25,648 nt of DNA from DATGHS01 sp035307785 (GCA_035307785.1 DATGHS010000286.1:1-25648); one strand, 5' to 3'. Positions 7,143 through 15,473 are shown, counted from the stretch's first letter. The notes: generated by a model not told the origin, from the letters alone. Numbers and translations: made by a program.

Positions 7143-8729
7143 TCATCTGGCAAATTCCACGGCCCGCGTCTCTCGTACCACGGTCACTTTGATCTCGCCG
7201 GGGTAATCCAGCTGGTCCTCGATAGCCTTGGCGATGTCACGGCAAATCTTGATGGAGTCGCTGTCCGATAGCTGGCCGGCGTTCGCAATCACTCGTAACT
7301 CTCGACCGGCCTGAATGGCATAAGCATGTTCGATGCCCGGGAAGCTTTGGGCCACTGTCTCCAATTCTTCGAGGCGCTTGACGTACTTTTCCAGAGTTTC
7401 GCGGCGAGCCCCAGGGCGGGCGGCGCTAATGGCATCCGCCGCAGCTACCAGCACCGTATAGACATGATCAAGGGTGACATCATCGTGATGACCCACAATG
7501 GCATGCAGCACGTCGGCATTGGTTTCCCCGTAGCGGCGGGCCAATTCGGCGCCGATCTTCGGATGGCCGCCTTCCATTTCATGGTCGGCCGCCTTGCCAA
7601 TGTCGTGCAGCAGACCGCAGCGGCGGGCAATGCGGCCGTCTAGCCGCAGTTCGTCGGCCATCATCCCACACAGATGCGCGACCTCGAGGCTGTGCTGCAA
7701 CACGTTCTGGCTGTAACTCGTGCGAAACCGCAAGCGGCCAAGCAGCTGGCAGAGCTTTTCGTGCAAATGACCGACGTCGGCATCTTGAGAGGCCTGTTTG
7801 CCAATCTCCAGCACATTGCGCTCCATCTCTTCCTGTGTTTCCTTCACCACTTCTTCGATGCGCGATGGATGAATGCGGCCGTCTTGGATGAGCTTGGCGA
7901 GCGACATGCGGGCCACTTCGCGGCGCACGTTGTCGAAAGCGCTCACGATTACCACGCCCGGAGTATCGTCGACAATGACGTCCACGCCGGTGCATTTTTC
8001 AAACGTGCGGATATTGCGCCCTTCGCGGCCGATGATGCGGCCTTTCATATCGTCGCTCGGAATGTCCACGGAACTAACGGTCGTATCGGCCGTGTGGGCC
8101 GCGGCATAGCGCTGAATGGCCGAGGCCACGATCGCGCGCGCTTTTTGCTCACTGACAGCCCGAATCGCTTCTTCGTTTTTCTGAATCCGCTGCGCCAGTT
8201 CGTCGCTCAGCGCCCGTTCCAACCGCAGCAGCAGCTGCCGCTCGGCTTCCTCTCGATTAAGCCCGCTGATTTCATGTAACTTTTGCGTCTGCTGTTCGAC
8301 CAGGGCTTCCGATTCGCGTTGCCGTCTTTCCAGTGTCTCACGGCGTTCGACCATTTTCTTGTGTGAATGTTCCAGCGCACGCTCTTTCTTATGTAGCGCT
8401 TGTTGTTTCTGGTCGAGCACATCTTCGCGTTTTTCGAGCCGGCGCTCCTGTTCGCGCACTTCGGCGCGCGTTTGCTCCATTTCGCGATTGAACTCGGAGC
8501 GCTTTTGGAAGAGTTCGTCCTTGGCGCGCAAGTCGGCTTCCTTGTACAGGTTCTCTGCCTCCTTGCGGGCCCGGGCCAATACTTCTTCACTTTGGGCGAG
8601 GATTTGATCGTTGCGCGCATGACCGCTGCGGCGGCGGATACGGTCGCGGATAAAACCGATCAGCAATCCCACAATCAACCCGACCAGAAGCCCCGCGAGC
8701 ATCCAGAGGCAGGCTTCAACGGTGAGCAT
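7143..8729 (-). CDS. rny: Ribonuclease Y
   Basis: RNase Y is a membrane-anchored endoribonuclease that starts mRNA decay. The 528-residue length fits the family. An N-terminal transmembrane helix (about 8-27, LWMLAGLLVGLIVGLLIGFI) is followed by a long charged coiled coil (about 40-210), a KH RNA-binding domain (GRIIGREGRNIRTFEKCTGV, near 220-285) and an HD phosphohydrolase domain whose metal ligands sit in RCGLLHDIGKAADHE and HAIVGHHDD. The C-terminus ends VKVTVVRETRAVEFAR-like, as in orthologues. Start 8729 is chosen because the membrane helix begins just after it and GGAG lies about 9 nt upstream; the frame is open further upstream but with unrelated residues. It is monocistronic and convergent with the PDZ operon. 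Confidence 0.95.
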   Translation of the reverse strand: MLTVEACLWMLAGLLVGLIVGLLIGFIRDRIRRRSGHARNDQILAQSEEVLARARKEAENLYKEADLRAKDELFQKRSEFNREMEQTRAEVREQERRLEKREDVLDQKQQALHKKERALEHSHKKMVERRETLERRQRESEALVEQQTQKLHEISGLNREEAERQLLLRLERALSDELAQRIQKNEEAIRAVSEQKARAIVASAIQRYAAAHTADTTVSSVDIPSDDMKGRIIGREGRNIRTFEKCTGVDVIVDDTPGVVIVSAFDNVRREVARMSLAKLIQDGRIHPSRIEEVVKETQEEMERNVLEIGKQASQDADVGHLHEKLCQLLGRLRFRTSYSQNVLQHSLEVAHLCGMMADELRLDGRIARRCGLLHDIGKAADHEMEGGHPKIGAELARRYGETNADVLHAIVGHHDDVTLDHVYTVLVAAADAISAARPGARRETLEKYVKRLEELETVAQSFPGIEHAYAIQAGRELRVIANAGQLSDSDSIKICRDIAKAIEDQLDYPGEIKVTVVRETRAVEFAR

Positions 8730-9049
8730 GGGGGCCACTCCTGGGAAGCTATCCCGTGGCCCGGCGGACTTCTCGAAAGGTGAACACGAAGTGTCGAAAT
8801 CGGTCTCGGAACATCCACGAGTGGGCGGGGAAGAGGTCCCATATCCGCAGCTCTTGGGCACTGCGGCCAGCGGGGAGCTTCCACCTCGCCGAGTTCGGGT
8901 GGTCCCGAAGACGAGTACGAAACCGGAGCAAGCTCCGGGGTTACCGGGGTATCGGCCGCGATGCCGGCAACGGAAAAACCGCCACCCACTGCCGCCGGAA
9001 AGTATCCAGCGCAGCTATGGAGCATCACGAGCCAGAACAGCAAAAGCAT
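8675..9049 (-). CDS. Possible small lipoprotein (uncertain)
   Basis: A 124-residue frame starts at ATG 9049 with GAGAGG a few nt upstream. Its N-terminus (MLLLFWLVMLHSCAG) looks like a short lipoprotein signal with a Cys at residue 13. The rest is Pro/Ser-rich and has no domain I recognise, and the last 55 nt overlap the start of rny in another frame. A real gene would lie directly upstream of rny and could be cotranscribed with it. The lack of any conserved pattern makes a chance frame about equally likely. Confidence 0.3.
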   Translation of the reverse strand: MLLLFWLVMLHSCAGYFPAAVGGGFSVAGIAADTPVTPELAPVSYSSSGPPELGEVEAPRWPQCPRAADMGPLPRPLVDVPRPISTLRVHLSRSPPGHGIASQEWPPCSPLKPASGCSRGFWSG

Positions 9050-9303
9050 ATACCTCTCGGGCAAGCGTGGCGAACCACGCAACAACGATTGTACTTCGTT
9101 AGAGCGCTGCCAGGCGTCGCGGCCTGGGGACTTCGAGAAGCGTCGGGGCCAAATAAAAGTATGAGAATCCTCGTTCGCTTAGTGCGGGCGAATCCGAACG
9201 AAGTGAACGAATGTATCGACCGTACGATCGGCCGTAGTTTAGTAATATTATGGGAAGTAACTATCGTCACGGTCAACGGAATTTTGCAATTGGCCACGCT
9301 GTG
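9050..9303. other. Gap between the membrane protein gene and rny
   Basis: No gene is evident. A loose 10-bp inverted repeat (9171-9180 with 9201-9210, one mismatch) with a 20-nt loop lies downstream of the minus-strand membrane protein gene and could act as its terminator. No T-run is seen. Confidence 0.35.
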
Positions 9304-9930
9304 TCACGATCTCGCGCCGAAGTACCAACAGATGATGCCCGTCAGAATTGCCTCCAGCGTGCTCAAGTCCATCTTCAAATCCTCGCCCAGCTGGGGCCGC
9401 ACGGCGATGTGCAAGAGCGCTTCTATGGCCAGTCCAATCATGCTGAGAAGGGACACCCAGGCCTGGATGTCTTGGAACGCTGCGGAATGGTGCCACGGTC
9501 CGTGGCCAAGTATTCGACCCAGCCCCAGACCCACAATTGTGGCCAGCAGCAACTTAGGCCATGCCGCCAGGTCGCCGGCAATCGGAACAAAGCGCTCCCA
9601 TGGCCCGTGGCCATACAAGTAGTAATGCAGTCCAATTCCGCCGACAGTGATCAGGATGATGAGCGCGCGGAATGTGCCGCGCGGCAAGTTCCAAGGATGC
9701 GGCCAATCCTTGCCAATCGTGCGCCCGTGGGCAAAAAAGAACAAAGCGATCGGAATGAGCAGGAAATACAAGAAAAGCGGAATCGAGACATTCTTGCTTT
9801 CCGGCATCAGCGCGATGGCCCAGAAGAGTCCGCCAATCATTACTGCCAACACCGACCGCACGCTGCCGGGCGGCAATCCCAACGGATGCCGGGGCTTATC
9901 CTTGTCCGCATAGGTAATTTCGGAGGACAT
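9304..9930 (-). CDS. Multi-pass membrane protein with duplicated HPxxLPxGxxR motif
   Basis: This 208-residue protein has about six predicted transmembrane helices (near 25-42, 48-67, 86-106, 121-142, 155-177 and 190-206). The stretch HPLGLPPGSVRSVLAVMI (15-32) recurs as HPWNLPRGTFRALIILI (78-94), each placed just before a helix. GHGPW also occurs twice (107-111, 142-146). This points to internal duplication of a motif-plus-helix unit. I do not recognise a named function. Start 9930 has AGGAG about 9 nt upstream. It is followed on the same strand by rny after a 574-bp gap, so it is probably an independent unit. Confidence 0.7.
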   Translation of the reverse strand: MSSEITYADKDKPRHPLGLPPGSVRSVLAVMIGGLFWAIALMPESKNVSIPLFLYFLLIPIALFFFAHGRTIGKDWPHPWNLPRGTFRALIILITVGGIGLHYYLYGHGPWERFVPIAGDLAAWPKLLLATIVGLGLGRILGHGPWHHSAAFQDIQAWVSLLSMIGLAIEALLHIAVRPQLGEDLKMDLSTLEAILTGIICWYFGARS

Positions 9931-10128
9931 TCGGTGCGCTCCTGGCCGTTGCCTTGCCGTCGATCAATCGCAGTCCCCTCATTCTATTATTCGCAAATCG
10001 AGAGTTCGGCTTTTGTAGCCGGGTAATTTGGAGCGGAGAACCGAGAAGGAATAATCATGTGCGGTCGCCGCCTCAGGACGGGGCGCTTATCATAAGGGCG
10101 AAATGGTCACGAAAATTGGAATGTCCAC

Positions 10129-11001
10129 ATGGCACACGAATCATTCAAGGTCGGCGACATCGCAGCTATCATCGGCGACAATGCCGCCCATGGCGATCAC
10201 CGCGCTGGCTACAACGGCATCTGGAGCCTCACGCATCGCACCGAACCGATGAATCTCTTTGTGCCGACGGTCGCCGGCCTCAATTTCGAGCACATCTTCG
10301 ATGGCGACAAGCGCGACGGAGATGCCAGCCGCAAGATCTTCTTCGAGCCGCGCAATGCCCCGATGGAATTCCGAAAGATCGCCGACCTGGAAGCTGAACT
10401 GCATCAACCACCTACGCCGACGTTTCATCTCGAAAGTTGGACGCAATTCAAGCTCACGGCGCCGCATTACATTGACATGACTTTCCGCTGCGTGCCGACG
10501 CAACACGCCTTCGCGTATGGCTACATCGGCTTGTTCTGGGCGAGTTACATCAACGCGCCGGAAGACAAGAGCATGTACTTTCGCCGCGGCAACCTTTGGC
10601 AGCAGCTGTGCTCAAGCCAACATAACAACCAGAGCACCATCCGCCATCAGGACGATAACATCGACTTGAAATTCAGCGAGGGACTGGGCGATGCGCTGTA
10701 CCGCAACTTATGTCCCTTGCGCTTCGATGAGCCGTTCTTTTATGGGCACTTCCGCAAGCACCTGGCCATCTTCATGCTGGACCGGAATGCGGGCATTCGT
10801 TTCACCCATTCACCTAGCGGAGGTGGTCTCAATGGTGAGCAGCAAACGACCAATCCTGCCTGGGATTTCCAGCTAATCGTGCCGCAATACGAAGTGAAAA
10901 AGGAATACGCCTTCCGGCTGCGTTTGGCTTACCGTGAGCGCTGCGAACGAGGGGAGATTCTGAAAGAGTACACCGACTGGGCCAAGTCCGTTAAAGGATA
11001 G
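10129..11001 (+). CDS. Protein of unknown function, cytoplasmic
   Basis: This 290-residue protein has no signal peptide or membrane segment. Aromatic and His-rich motifs stand out (WSLTHRTEPMNLFVPTVAGL, then FAYGYIGLFWASYIN, FYGHFRKHLAIFM and NPAWDFQLIVPQYEVKKEY). The alternating hydrophobic pattern suggests a beta-rich fold, and the balanced composition and length suggest a real gene, but I cannot assign a family. ATG 10129 has only a weak GGAA upstream. The stop TAG (10999-11001) lies inside the left arm of a strong hairpin. Neighbours on both sides are on the opposite strand, so it is transcribed alone. Confidence 0.7.
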   Translation: MAHESFKVGDIAAIIGDNAAHGDHRAGYNGIWSLTHRTEPMNLFVPTVAGLNFEHIFDGDKRDGDASRKIFFEPRNAPMEFRKIADLEAELHQPPTPTFHLESWTQFKLTAPHYIDMTFRCVPTQHAFAYGYIGLFWASYINAPEDKSMYFRRGNLWQQLCSSQHNNQSTIRHQDDNIDLKFSEGLGDALYRNLCPLRFDEPFFYGHFRKHLAIFMLDRNAGIRFTHSPSGGGLNGEQQTTNPAWDFQLIVPQYEVKKEYAFRLRLAYRERCERGEILKEYTDWAKSVKG

Positions 11002-11051
11002 GAACTCGCAGCGCGAGCAAGATCTTCCCTTGCTCGCGCCGCGAGTTCCTA
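10999..11051. terminator. Strong hairpin shared by convergent genes
   Basis: Arms 10999-11021 and 11029-11051 (23 nt, 7-nt loop) pair with one G-U. Each arm contains a smaller palindrome, CTCGC-N3-GCGAG. It includes the stop codon of the 290-residue gene and lies 11 nt from the end of the converging secreted-protein gene, so it could terminate both. Confidence 0.75.
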
Positions 11052-11061
11052 TGAAGTCCGT

Positions 11062-11517
11062 TCACTCCGGATTGTCGCGCGAGGGCGATGTTTCCTTCCA
11101 TGGAATGTTCCGGCTCGGATACATTGGAGGCCGGAGGTAGAAATACATTGGCTCCGGACTGTCGCGCGAGGGCGACGTGTATTCCCATGGAATACCTCGA
11201 TACTGTGTCGTGTACAATCGCGGAGTCACGCCAGCCAGAGCCGGATCGTCATGCCCCGGCGATTGATACTGCCAGGGAATGTTTGGAAAGACCGAGTACG
11301 TTCCCGAATAGTAATAGGACTGCGAATACCTCGGAATTCCCGGATCATCTCGGGTAGGCAACGGATAGTAGGTGCTCGTCGCTGTCGAGTAACCCGATGC
11401 CGCCCAGCGATCCCACGGACCGCCGCGGTATCGGAACGGCCCGGCCTGAGCATCTGCCGGCAAGATCGCAATTGCTCCGATGGCTGCCAGCACGAGCGAA
11501 ACCAATGTGTAGCGCAT
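11062..11517 (-). CDS. Small secreted protein with IPWxxxSPxxDxPE repeats
   Basis: This 151-residue protein starts at 11517 with a near-perfect GGAGGTG 4 nt upstream. A signal peptide (LVSLVLAAIGAIAILP) is cleaved near ADAQA at about residue 25. The mature part is rich in Tyr, Pro and Ser and carries three copies of a motif: NIPWQYQSPGHDDP (79-92), GIPWEYTSPSRDSPE (108-122) and NIPWKETSPSRDNPE (137-151). The repeat is also visible in the DNA. The function is unknown; a cell-surface or periplasmic role is likely. A sigma54-like promoter at 11556-11570 would give a leader of about 27 nt. Confidence 0.72.
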   Translation of the reverse strand: MRYTLVSLVLAAIGAIAILPADAQAGPFRYRGGPWDRWAASGYSTATSTYYPLPTRDDPGIPRYSQSYYYSGTYSVFPNIPWQYQSPGHDDPALAGVTPRLYTTQYRGIPWEYTSPSRDSPEPMYFYLRPPMYPSRNIPWKETSPSRDNPE

Positions 11518-11555
11518 GACGCACCTCCAACGGAATTGGGAAGGAATACCCGCAT

Positions 11556-11570
11556 GCAACCTAGGCGCCT
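11556..11570 (-). promoter_or_regulatory. Putative sigma54 promoter for the secreted repeat protein
   Basis: On the minus strand AGGCGC, 5 nt, TTGC followed by A. The -24 GG and -12 GC are at the required spacing; three positions of the -24 box depart from or weaken the TGGCAC core. It lies about 40 nt upstream of the start at 11517. This is one of the weakest of the set. Confidence 0.4.
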
Positions 11571-11811
11571 GCGGGCACGTCGGGCCTCGCCGAGCGTAGC
11601 TGGCCTGTGGATGAGTCTTCCACCAGTAAACGTCCTGTTTCGGGAGAAAACGAACCGACCGGAAGCGGCTATCAAGGCTGCCCAAGCGCCAGACGAAGCA
11701 ATGTGACGTAATGTCTGGCAAAGATGGTCCGCCGGGGATCACCCCGACGAGTCACCGTCGTCCACTCAATGTGAATTTTATGTGAAGAAAGTGTGAATAG
11801 ACAATGGCAAC

Positions 11812-13611
11812 TTACGCTTTCAGCGCGGTGAAGAGCTTGTTCAAGCTTTCTTTTGCGTCGCCGAAAAGCATCATGCACTTCGGGTTGTAGTACAAATCGT
11901 TATCGACGCCGGCGAAGCCGGGGCGCATGCTGCGCTTCATGACAATGATCGAGTGCGCCCGGTCCACTTCGAGGATCGGCATGCCATAGAGCGGGCTGGA
12001 TTTGTCATTGCGGGCGGCGGGGTTGGTGACATCGTTCGCGCCGACCACCAAGGCAATGTCCGCCTCGGCGAAGTACGGATTGATCTGCTCCATCTCGTAC
12101 AACTGGTCGTAGGGAATATTCGCCTCGGCAAGCAACACATTCATGTGGCCCGGCATGCGGCCAGCTACCGGGTGAATGGCGAACTTCACTTCCACGCCGC
12201 GCTTCGCCAGTAACTTGGCCAGGTCGCCAATGGCGTGCTGGGCTTGCGCCACGGCCATGCCATAGCCAGGAACGATAATGACCTGACGTGCGCCTTCGAA
12301 CATTACGGCCAGTTCTTCCGGCATGATGCTGCGCACAGTGCCCTTCGGCTCCGTATCCTTCGCCGTCTTTTCGACTGGCTTGCCGAAGGCGCCGAAAAGC
12401 ACATTCATGGCCGATCGATTCATCGCCCGGCACATGAGCAGCGATAGTAAGAAGCCCGAAGTTCCGTCAAGCGACCCGGTTATAATCTGGATGCGATTGA
12501 GCAGCACGAATCCCATGGCAGCGTCGGCCAATCCGGCGTAGGAGTTCAGCAGGGCGATGACCACAGGCATGTCGGCCGCGCCAATGGGGATGACCAACAA
12601 GCAGCCGAAAGCCAACGCCATGATCACGATCAGGAAAAACAGAAAACTCGTGGACGGCGCGAAGATCAACACAATGAAGCCAATCACGATGCAACCAAGC
12701 ACTAAACCGCTGATCAGATTTTGGCCCTTGTATGTCATCGGTGCGCCGGGAAGCAGTTCCTGAAGTTTGGCCGCAGCCATGAGGCTGCCGGTGAAGGTAA
12801 GCGCGCCGATGATGACTTCAAAACCTAGCGGCGTCATGTAAAGGCTGCTTAGCCCTTCGCGATGCTCCGGATTCAAATGCAAGACATATTCGGCGATGCC
12901 GATCATCAATGCCGCCAATGCGCCGAGCGAATGCGAGAAGGCCGTTCGCTGCGGCACTGCCGTCATCGGAATCGTCAAACCAAGCGAAGCGCCGAATGCG
13001 CCGCCAACTACCATGCCGAGCGTGATCCAGACATAACCCCAGGTCTTGATCTCGTGATTGAACAGAGTGCCGATGATGGCCACGAGCATGCCAAGCCCGG
13101 CCAAGATCATGCCCTGCCTGGCCCACCGCGGCGACGTTAGCCCTTGCAGCCCCAGCACGAAAAGTACGGCCGAGGCGATGTACAGATAGCGCAGCACGCC
13201 CTTGGAAATGTCTTCCGGTTTGTTCTTCCATGCAAAGGCCACGGCCACCGCCACGAAGAATAACACGACAATGCCAATCAGAACGGCCCAGTTGCCGGCG
13301 CTGCGCGCGTGCCGATCGCCTTCCTTGCGGGTGTGAAACATGCTGAGCATGCGGTCGGTGATGAGAAAGCCGCCGACCACGTTCGTGGACGAACAGGCCA
13401 CGGCAATGCAACCAAGGATAGTGCTGAGCGGGCTTTCCATGCGTCCGGCTACTACGAGTGAGCCGATCAGCGAGATACCGGACAGCGCATTGGTGGCTGA
13501 CATCAACGGCGTGTGCAAAAGCGGCGGGACGCGCGAGATGATCCGATAACCGAGGAAGCCGGCCAGGATGAAGATGTACAGATTCAGTTCCAGTTCATGC
13601 GGATCGGTCAT
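11812..13611 (-). CDS. pntB: Proton-translocating NAD(P) transhydrogenase, fused alpha-2 (PntAB) and beta (PntB) subunit
   Basis: With the alpha-1 subunit this enzyme couples proton flow to hydride transfer between NADH and NADP+. Its 599 residues contain a PntAB-like part first (about 8-93; LNLYIFILAGFLGYRIISRV, TPLMSATNALSG), then a PntB part from about 139. The proton-channel region shows AFSHSLGALAALMIG, whose His matches the conserved beta-subunit His. The segment LNSYAGLADAAMGFVLLN and the soluble NADP domain follow (VIIVPGYGMAVAQAQH, VVGANDVTNPAA, MKRSMRPGFAGVDNDLYYNP, MLFGDAKES). In most bacteria these are two genes. A helix at about 108-128 joins them, in the place of TM5 of the single-chain mitochondrial enzyme. 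The start shares one base with the upstream stop (TAATG), so translation is coupled. Confidence 0.93.
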   Translation of the reverse strand: MTDPHELELNLYIFILAGFLGYRIISRVPPLLHTPLMSATNALSGISLIGSLVVAGRMESPLSTILGCIAVACSSTNVVGGFLITDRMLSMFHTRKEGDRHARSAGNWAVLIGIVVLFFVAVAVAFAWKNKPEDISKGVLRYLYIASAVLFVLGLQGLTSPRWARQGMILAGLGMLVAIIGTLFNHEIKTWGYVWITLGMVVGGAFGASLGLTIPMTAVPQRTAFSHSLGALAALMIGIAEYVLHLNPEHREGLSSLYMTPLGFEVIIGALTFTGSLMAAAKLQELLPGAPMTYKGQNLISGLVLGCIVIGFIVLIFAPSTSFLFFLIVIMALAFGCLLVIPIGAADMPVVIALLNSYAGLADAAMGFVLLNRIQIITGSLDGTSGFLLSLLMCRAMNRSAMNVLFGAFGKPVEKTAKDTEPKGTVRSIMPEELAVMFEGARQVIIVPGYGMAVAQAQHAIGDLAKLLAKRGVEVKFAIHPVAGRMPGHMNVLLAEANIPYDQLYEMEQINPYFAEADIALVVGANDVTNPAARNDKSSPLYGMPILEVDRAHSIIVMKRSMRPGFAGVDNDLYYNPKCMMLFGDAKESLNKLFTALKA

Positions 13612-14708
13612 TAAATCATCACCTTCCCCTGGTGCGTCACCAGCGGGTTTTTCGTAAGATCGTCGTTGAGGTCGATGTTCAAAGCTTTGTTCTTGAACAA
13701 ATGCAGCAAGTAATTCGTCACCGTGCGCGCATACATTTGGCTAGCGTGATACGGCAGCGACGCTGGGAGATTCCGCGGGCCCAATACGGTGATGCCTTGG
13801 ACAACCGTGTCCTCGCCCGGCTTCGTTAGCGCGCAGTTGCCGCCTTGCTCGGCCGCCAGGTCCACGATCACCGAACCCGGCCGCATAGCTCGCACTGCTT
13901 CTTCGGTAATGAGCAATGGCGCCCGCTGTCCGGGCACGAGGGCCGTGGTGATCACAGCATCGGCGCGTGAGACAAATTCTCCGAGCGCCTTCCGCTGGCG
14001 ATTGTAAAACTCTTCCGATTGGGCCTTGGCATATCCGGTCTTGGCTTCCGCATCGGACGTATCCAGCCCTAAATCCACGAACTTCCCGCCCAGGCTCTCG
14101 ACCTGTTCGCGGACAGCAGGCCGCGTGTCGTATGCTTCCACAACAGCGCCGAGCCGGCGGGCGGTTGCAATTGCTTGCAAACCGGCCACGCCAGCGCCGA
14201 TAATGAGGACGCGGGCCGGCTGAATGGTCCCGGCCGCGGTCATCAGCAGTGGGAAAAACTTCGGCAGATAGTTGGCTGCGAGCAGGACCGCTTTGTAGCC
14301 GGCAACCGTGCTCATGGCGCTGAGCGCGTCCATCGACTGGGCCCGCGTGATACGTGGCATCCGCTCCATGGCGAAGGCTGAAACATTGCGAGCGGCCAAC
14401 GATTCGAGCCGGGACCGGTCACCGGCAGGATTGAGAAAGCCGACTAACACGGCGCCCGATTTGAAGCGGGCCACTTCGTCCACTGTCGGAGGATTTACCT
14501 TGAGAACAATGTCGGCATCGGCCAATGCATCGGCCGCGATCGATGCACCCGTGTGCGCAAAGGCAGCGTCCGGAAAACCGGCCGCTGCACCCGCGTTGTT
14601 CTCTATTACCACTTCCAGTCCCGCTTTGCGCAGAGGCGTTACCAAGTCGGGAACTAAAGCGACTCGCGTCTCACCTGGAGTAATTTCACGAGGCACGCCC
14701 ACAAGCAT
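13611..14708 (-). CDS. pntA: NAD(P) transhydrogenase alpha-1 subunit (NAD-binding)
   Basis: This 365-residue soluble subunit binds NAD(H). The N-terminal alanine-dehydrogenase-like domain begins MLVGVPREITPGETRVALVP. The Rossmann motif GAGVAGLQAIATARRLGA lies at 171-188 with the following acidic EAYDTRP. The conserved RITRAQSMDALSAMSTVAGY (119-138) and ADAVITTALVPGQRAPLLIT are also present, with the Gln of RAQS at 124 that packs on NAD. The subunit stops after HQGKVMI, without the membrane helices of E. coli PntA; these are in the next gene. ATG 14708 has a weak GAG upstream. The gene is divergent from the universal stress protein gene, with 297 bp between them. Confidence 0.93.
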   Translation of the reverse strand: MLVGVPREITPGETRVALVPDLVTPLRKAGLEVVIENNAGAAAGFPDAAFAHTGASIAADALADADIVLKVNPPTVDEVARFKSGAVLVGFLNPAGDRSRLESLAARNVSAFAMERMPRITRAQSMDALSAMSTVAGYKAVLLAANYLPKFFPLLMTAAGTIQPARVLIIGAGVAGLQAIATARRLGAVVEAYDTRPAVREQVESLGGKFVDLGLDTSDAEAKTGYAKAQSEEFYNRQRKALGEFVSRADAVITTALVPGQRAPLLITEEAVRAMRPGSVIVDLAAEQGGNCALTKPGEDTVVQGITVLGPRNLPASLPYHASQMYARTVTNYLLHLFKNKALNIDLNDDLTKNPLVTHQGKVMI

Positions 14709-14710
14709 AT

Positions 14711-14858
14711 GGCAATACTCTAATAGGTACTCAAAGACGGACTAATTCGTCGCCAACTGTGCGGTTCCGACACACGCGCGGCCATTCAAATAGCCGATCA
14801 CAATCACGACAAACGAGACCGGCAAAATCTTCACATTTCCAAGAGCAAGAGTATTGCC
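14711..14858. repeat. 11-bp inverted repeat in the pntA/usp divergent gap
   Basis: GGCAATACTCT at 14711-14721 is repeated in inverted orientation as AGAGTATTGCC at 14848-14858, with another GTATTGCC directly after at 14861-14868. The arms flank most of the divergent gap. One arm lies 2 nt from the pntA start, so a repressor or looping site is conceivable. The gap holds no gene. Confidence 0.4.
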
Positions 14859-14937
14859 CGGTATTGCCTTGGGAAAGAGGGCATTTCATATATGTACGGC
14901 TTCGCAATCGTTGGGCGATCGGCTCTGCTGCCTCATT

Positions 14938-14952
14938 TGGTATGCGGCTTGC
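14938..14952 (+). promoter_or_regulatory. Putative sigma54 promoter for usp
   Basis: TGGTAT, 5 nt, TTGC, preceded by T. GG and GC are exactly spaced and the -12 box is perfect; the -24 box loses C and C. It would start RNA about 43 nt before the usp ATG, with the AAAGGAGG ribosome site in between. It is a weaker match than the others in the island. Confidence 0.4.
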
Positions 14953-15005
14953 GAATCAGATTAGCGCGACCGCGGTAACTTTCCTTTCGCCGAAAGGAGG
15001 ACGCC

Positions 15006-15473
15006 ATGCTGCCGATCAAAAACATACTTTACGCGACCGATTTCTCGCCGCCATCCGAGTATGCGTTCAAGATGGCCTGCTCATTGGCGCAGGATTATGG
15101 CGCCAAACTCTTGGTGTTGCACGTCTTGGAAGAGCCCAAACCGTTCTATGGCGGGGTCATGACTCCGCCGCCCCCGGAAAGCCCGTCCGAGCCAGTGCGC
15201 AAAGAGACTGAAATAAAGTTGCAAGAGTTGCGGCCGACCAACTCAGCGGTCGCCGTGGAACGTGCACTAGTAGTTGGTGATGCCGGGCCCGCGATCACGC
15301 AAATGGCAGAAACTCGTAAGGCCGATCTGATCGTCCTGGGCACGCACGGCCGCACCGGATTTGGCCGCTTGATGCTCGGAAGCGTGGCCGAGGAAGTGTT
15401 GCGCCATGCCCCATGTCCCGTGCTCACTCTGAAGTCGCCCTTTCCACCAGAAACGACGAAACCCGCCAAGTGA
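15006..15473 (+). CDS. Universal stress protein, UspA family
   Basis: This 155-residue single-domain Usp is a cytoplasmic nucleotide-binding protein made under stress. It begins IKNILYATDFSPPSEYA and carries the ATP-binding loop GTHGRTGFGRLMLGS (112-126) followed by VLRHAPCPVL, so it belongs to the ATP-binding branch. A Pro-rich insertion (MTPPPPESPSEPV, about 52-64) sits between the first strand pair. The ribosome site AAAGGAGG is ideal. A DUF2934 gene follows after 53 nt and is probably cotranscribed, ending at the hairpin at 15793-15824. Confidence 0.95.
   Translation: MLPIKNILYATDFSPPSEYAFKMACSLAQDYGAKLLVLHVLEEPKPFYGGVMTPPPPESPSEPVRKETEIKLQELRPTNSAVAVERALVVGDAGPAITQMAETRKADLIVLGTHGRTGFGRLMLGSVAEEVLRHAPCPVLTLKSPFPPETTKPAK

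Noticed and set aside
7674..8279. 201-codon plus-strand frame inside rny
   Set aside because: Shadow of the RNase Y coding strand, whose KH and HD motifs are unambiguous.
8756..9622. 288-codon plus-strand frame
   Set aside because: It is antisense to the start of rny and most of the membrane protein gene, lacks a ribosome site, and shows no domain or membrane pattern.
11733..11746. CGGGG-ATCA-CCCCG hairpin after the transhydrogenase gene
   Set aside because: Only a 5-bp stem with no T-run on the relevant strand; too weak to call a terminator.
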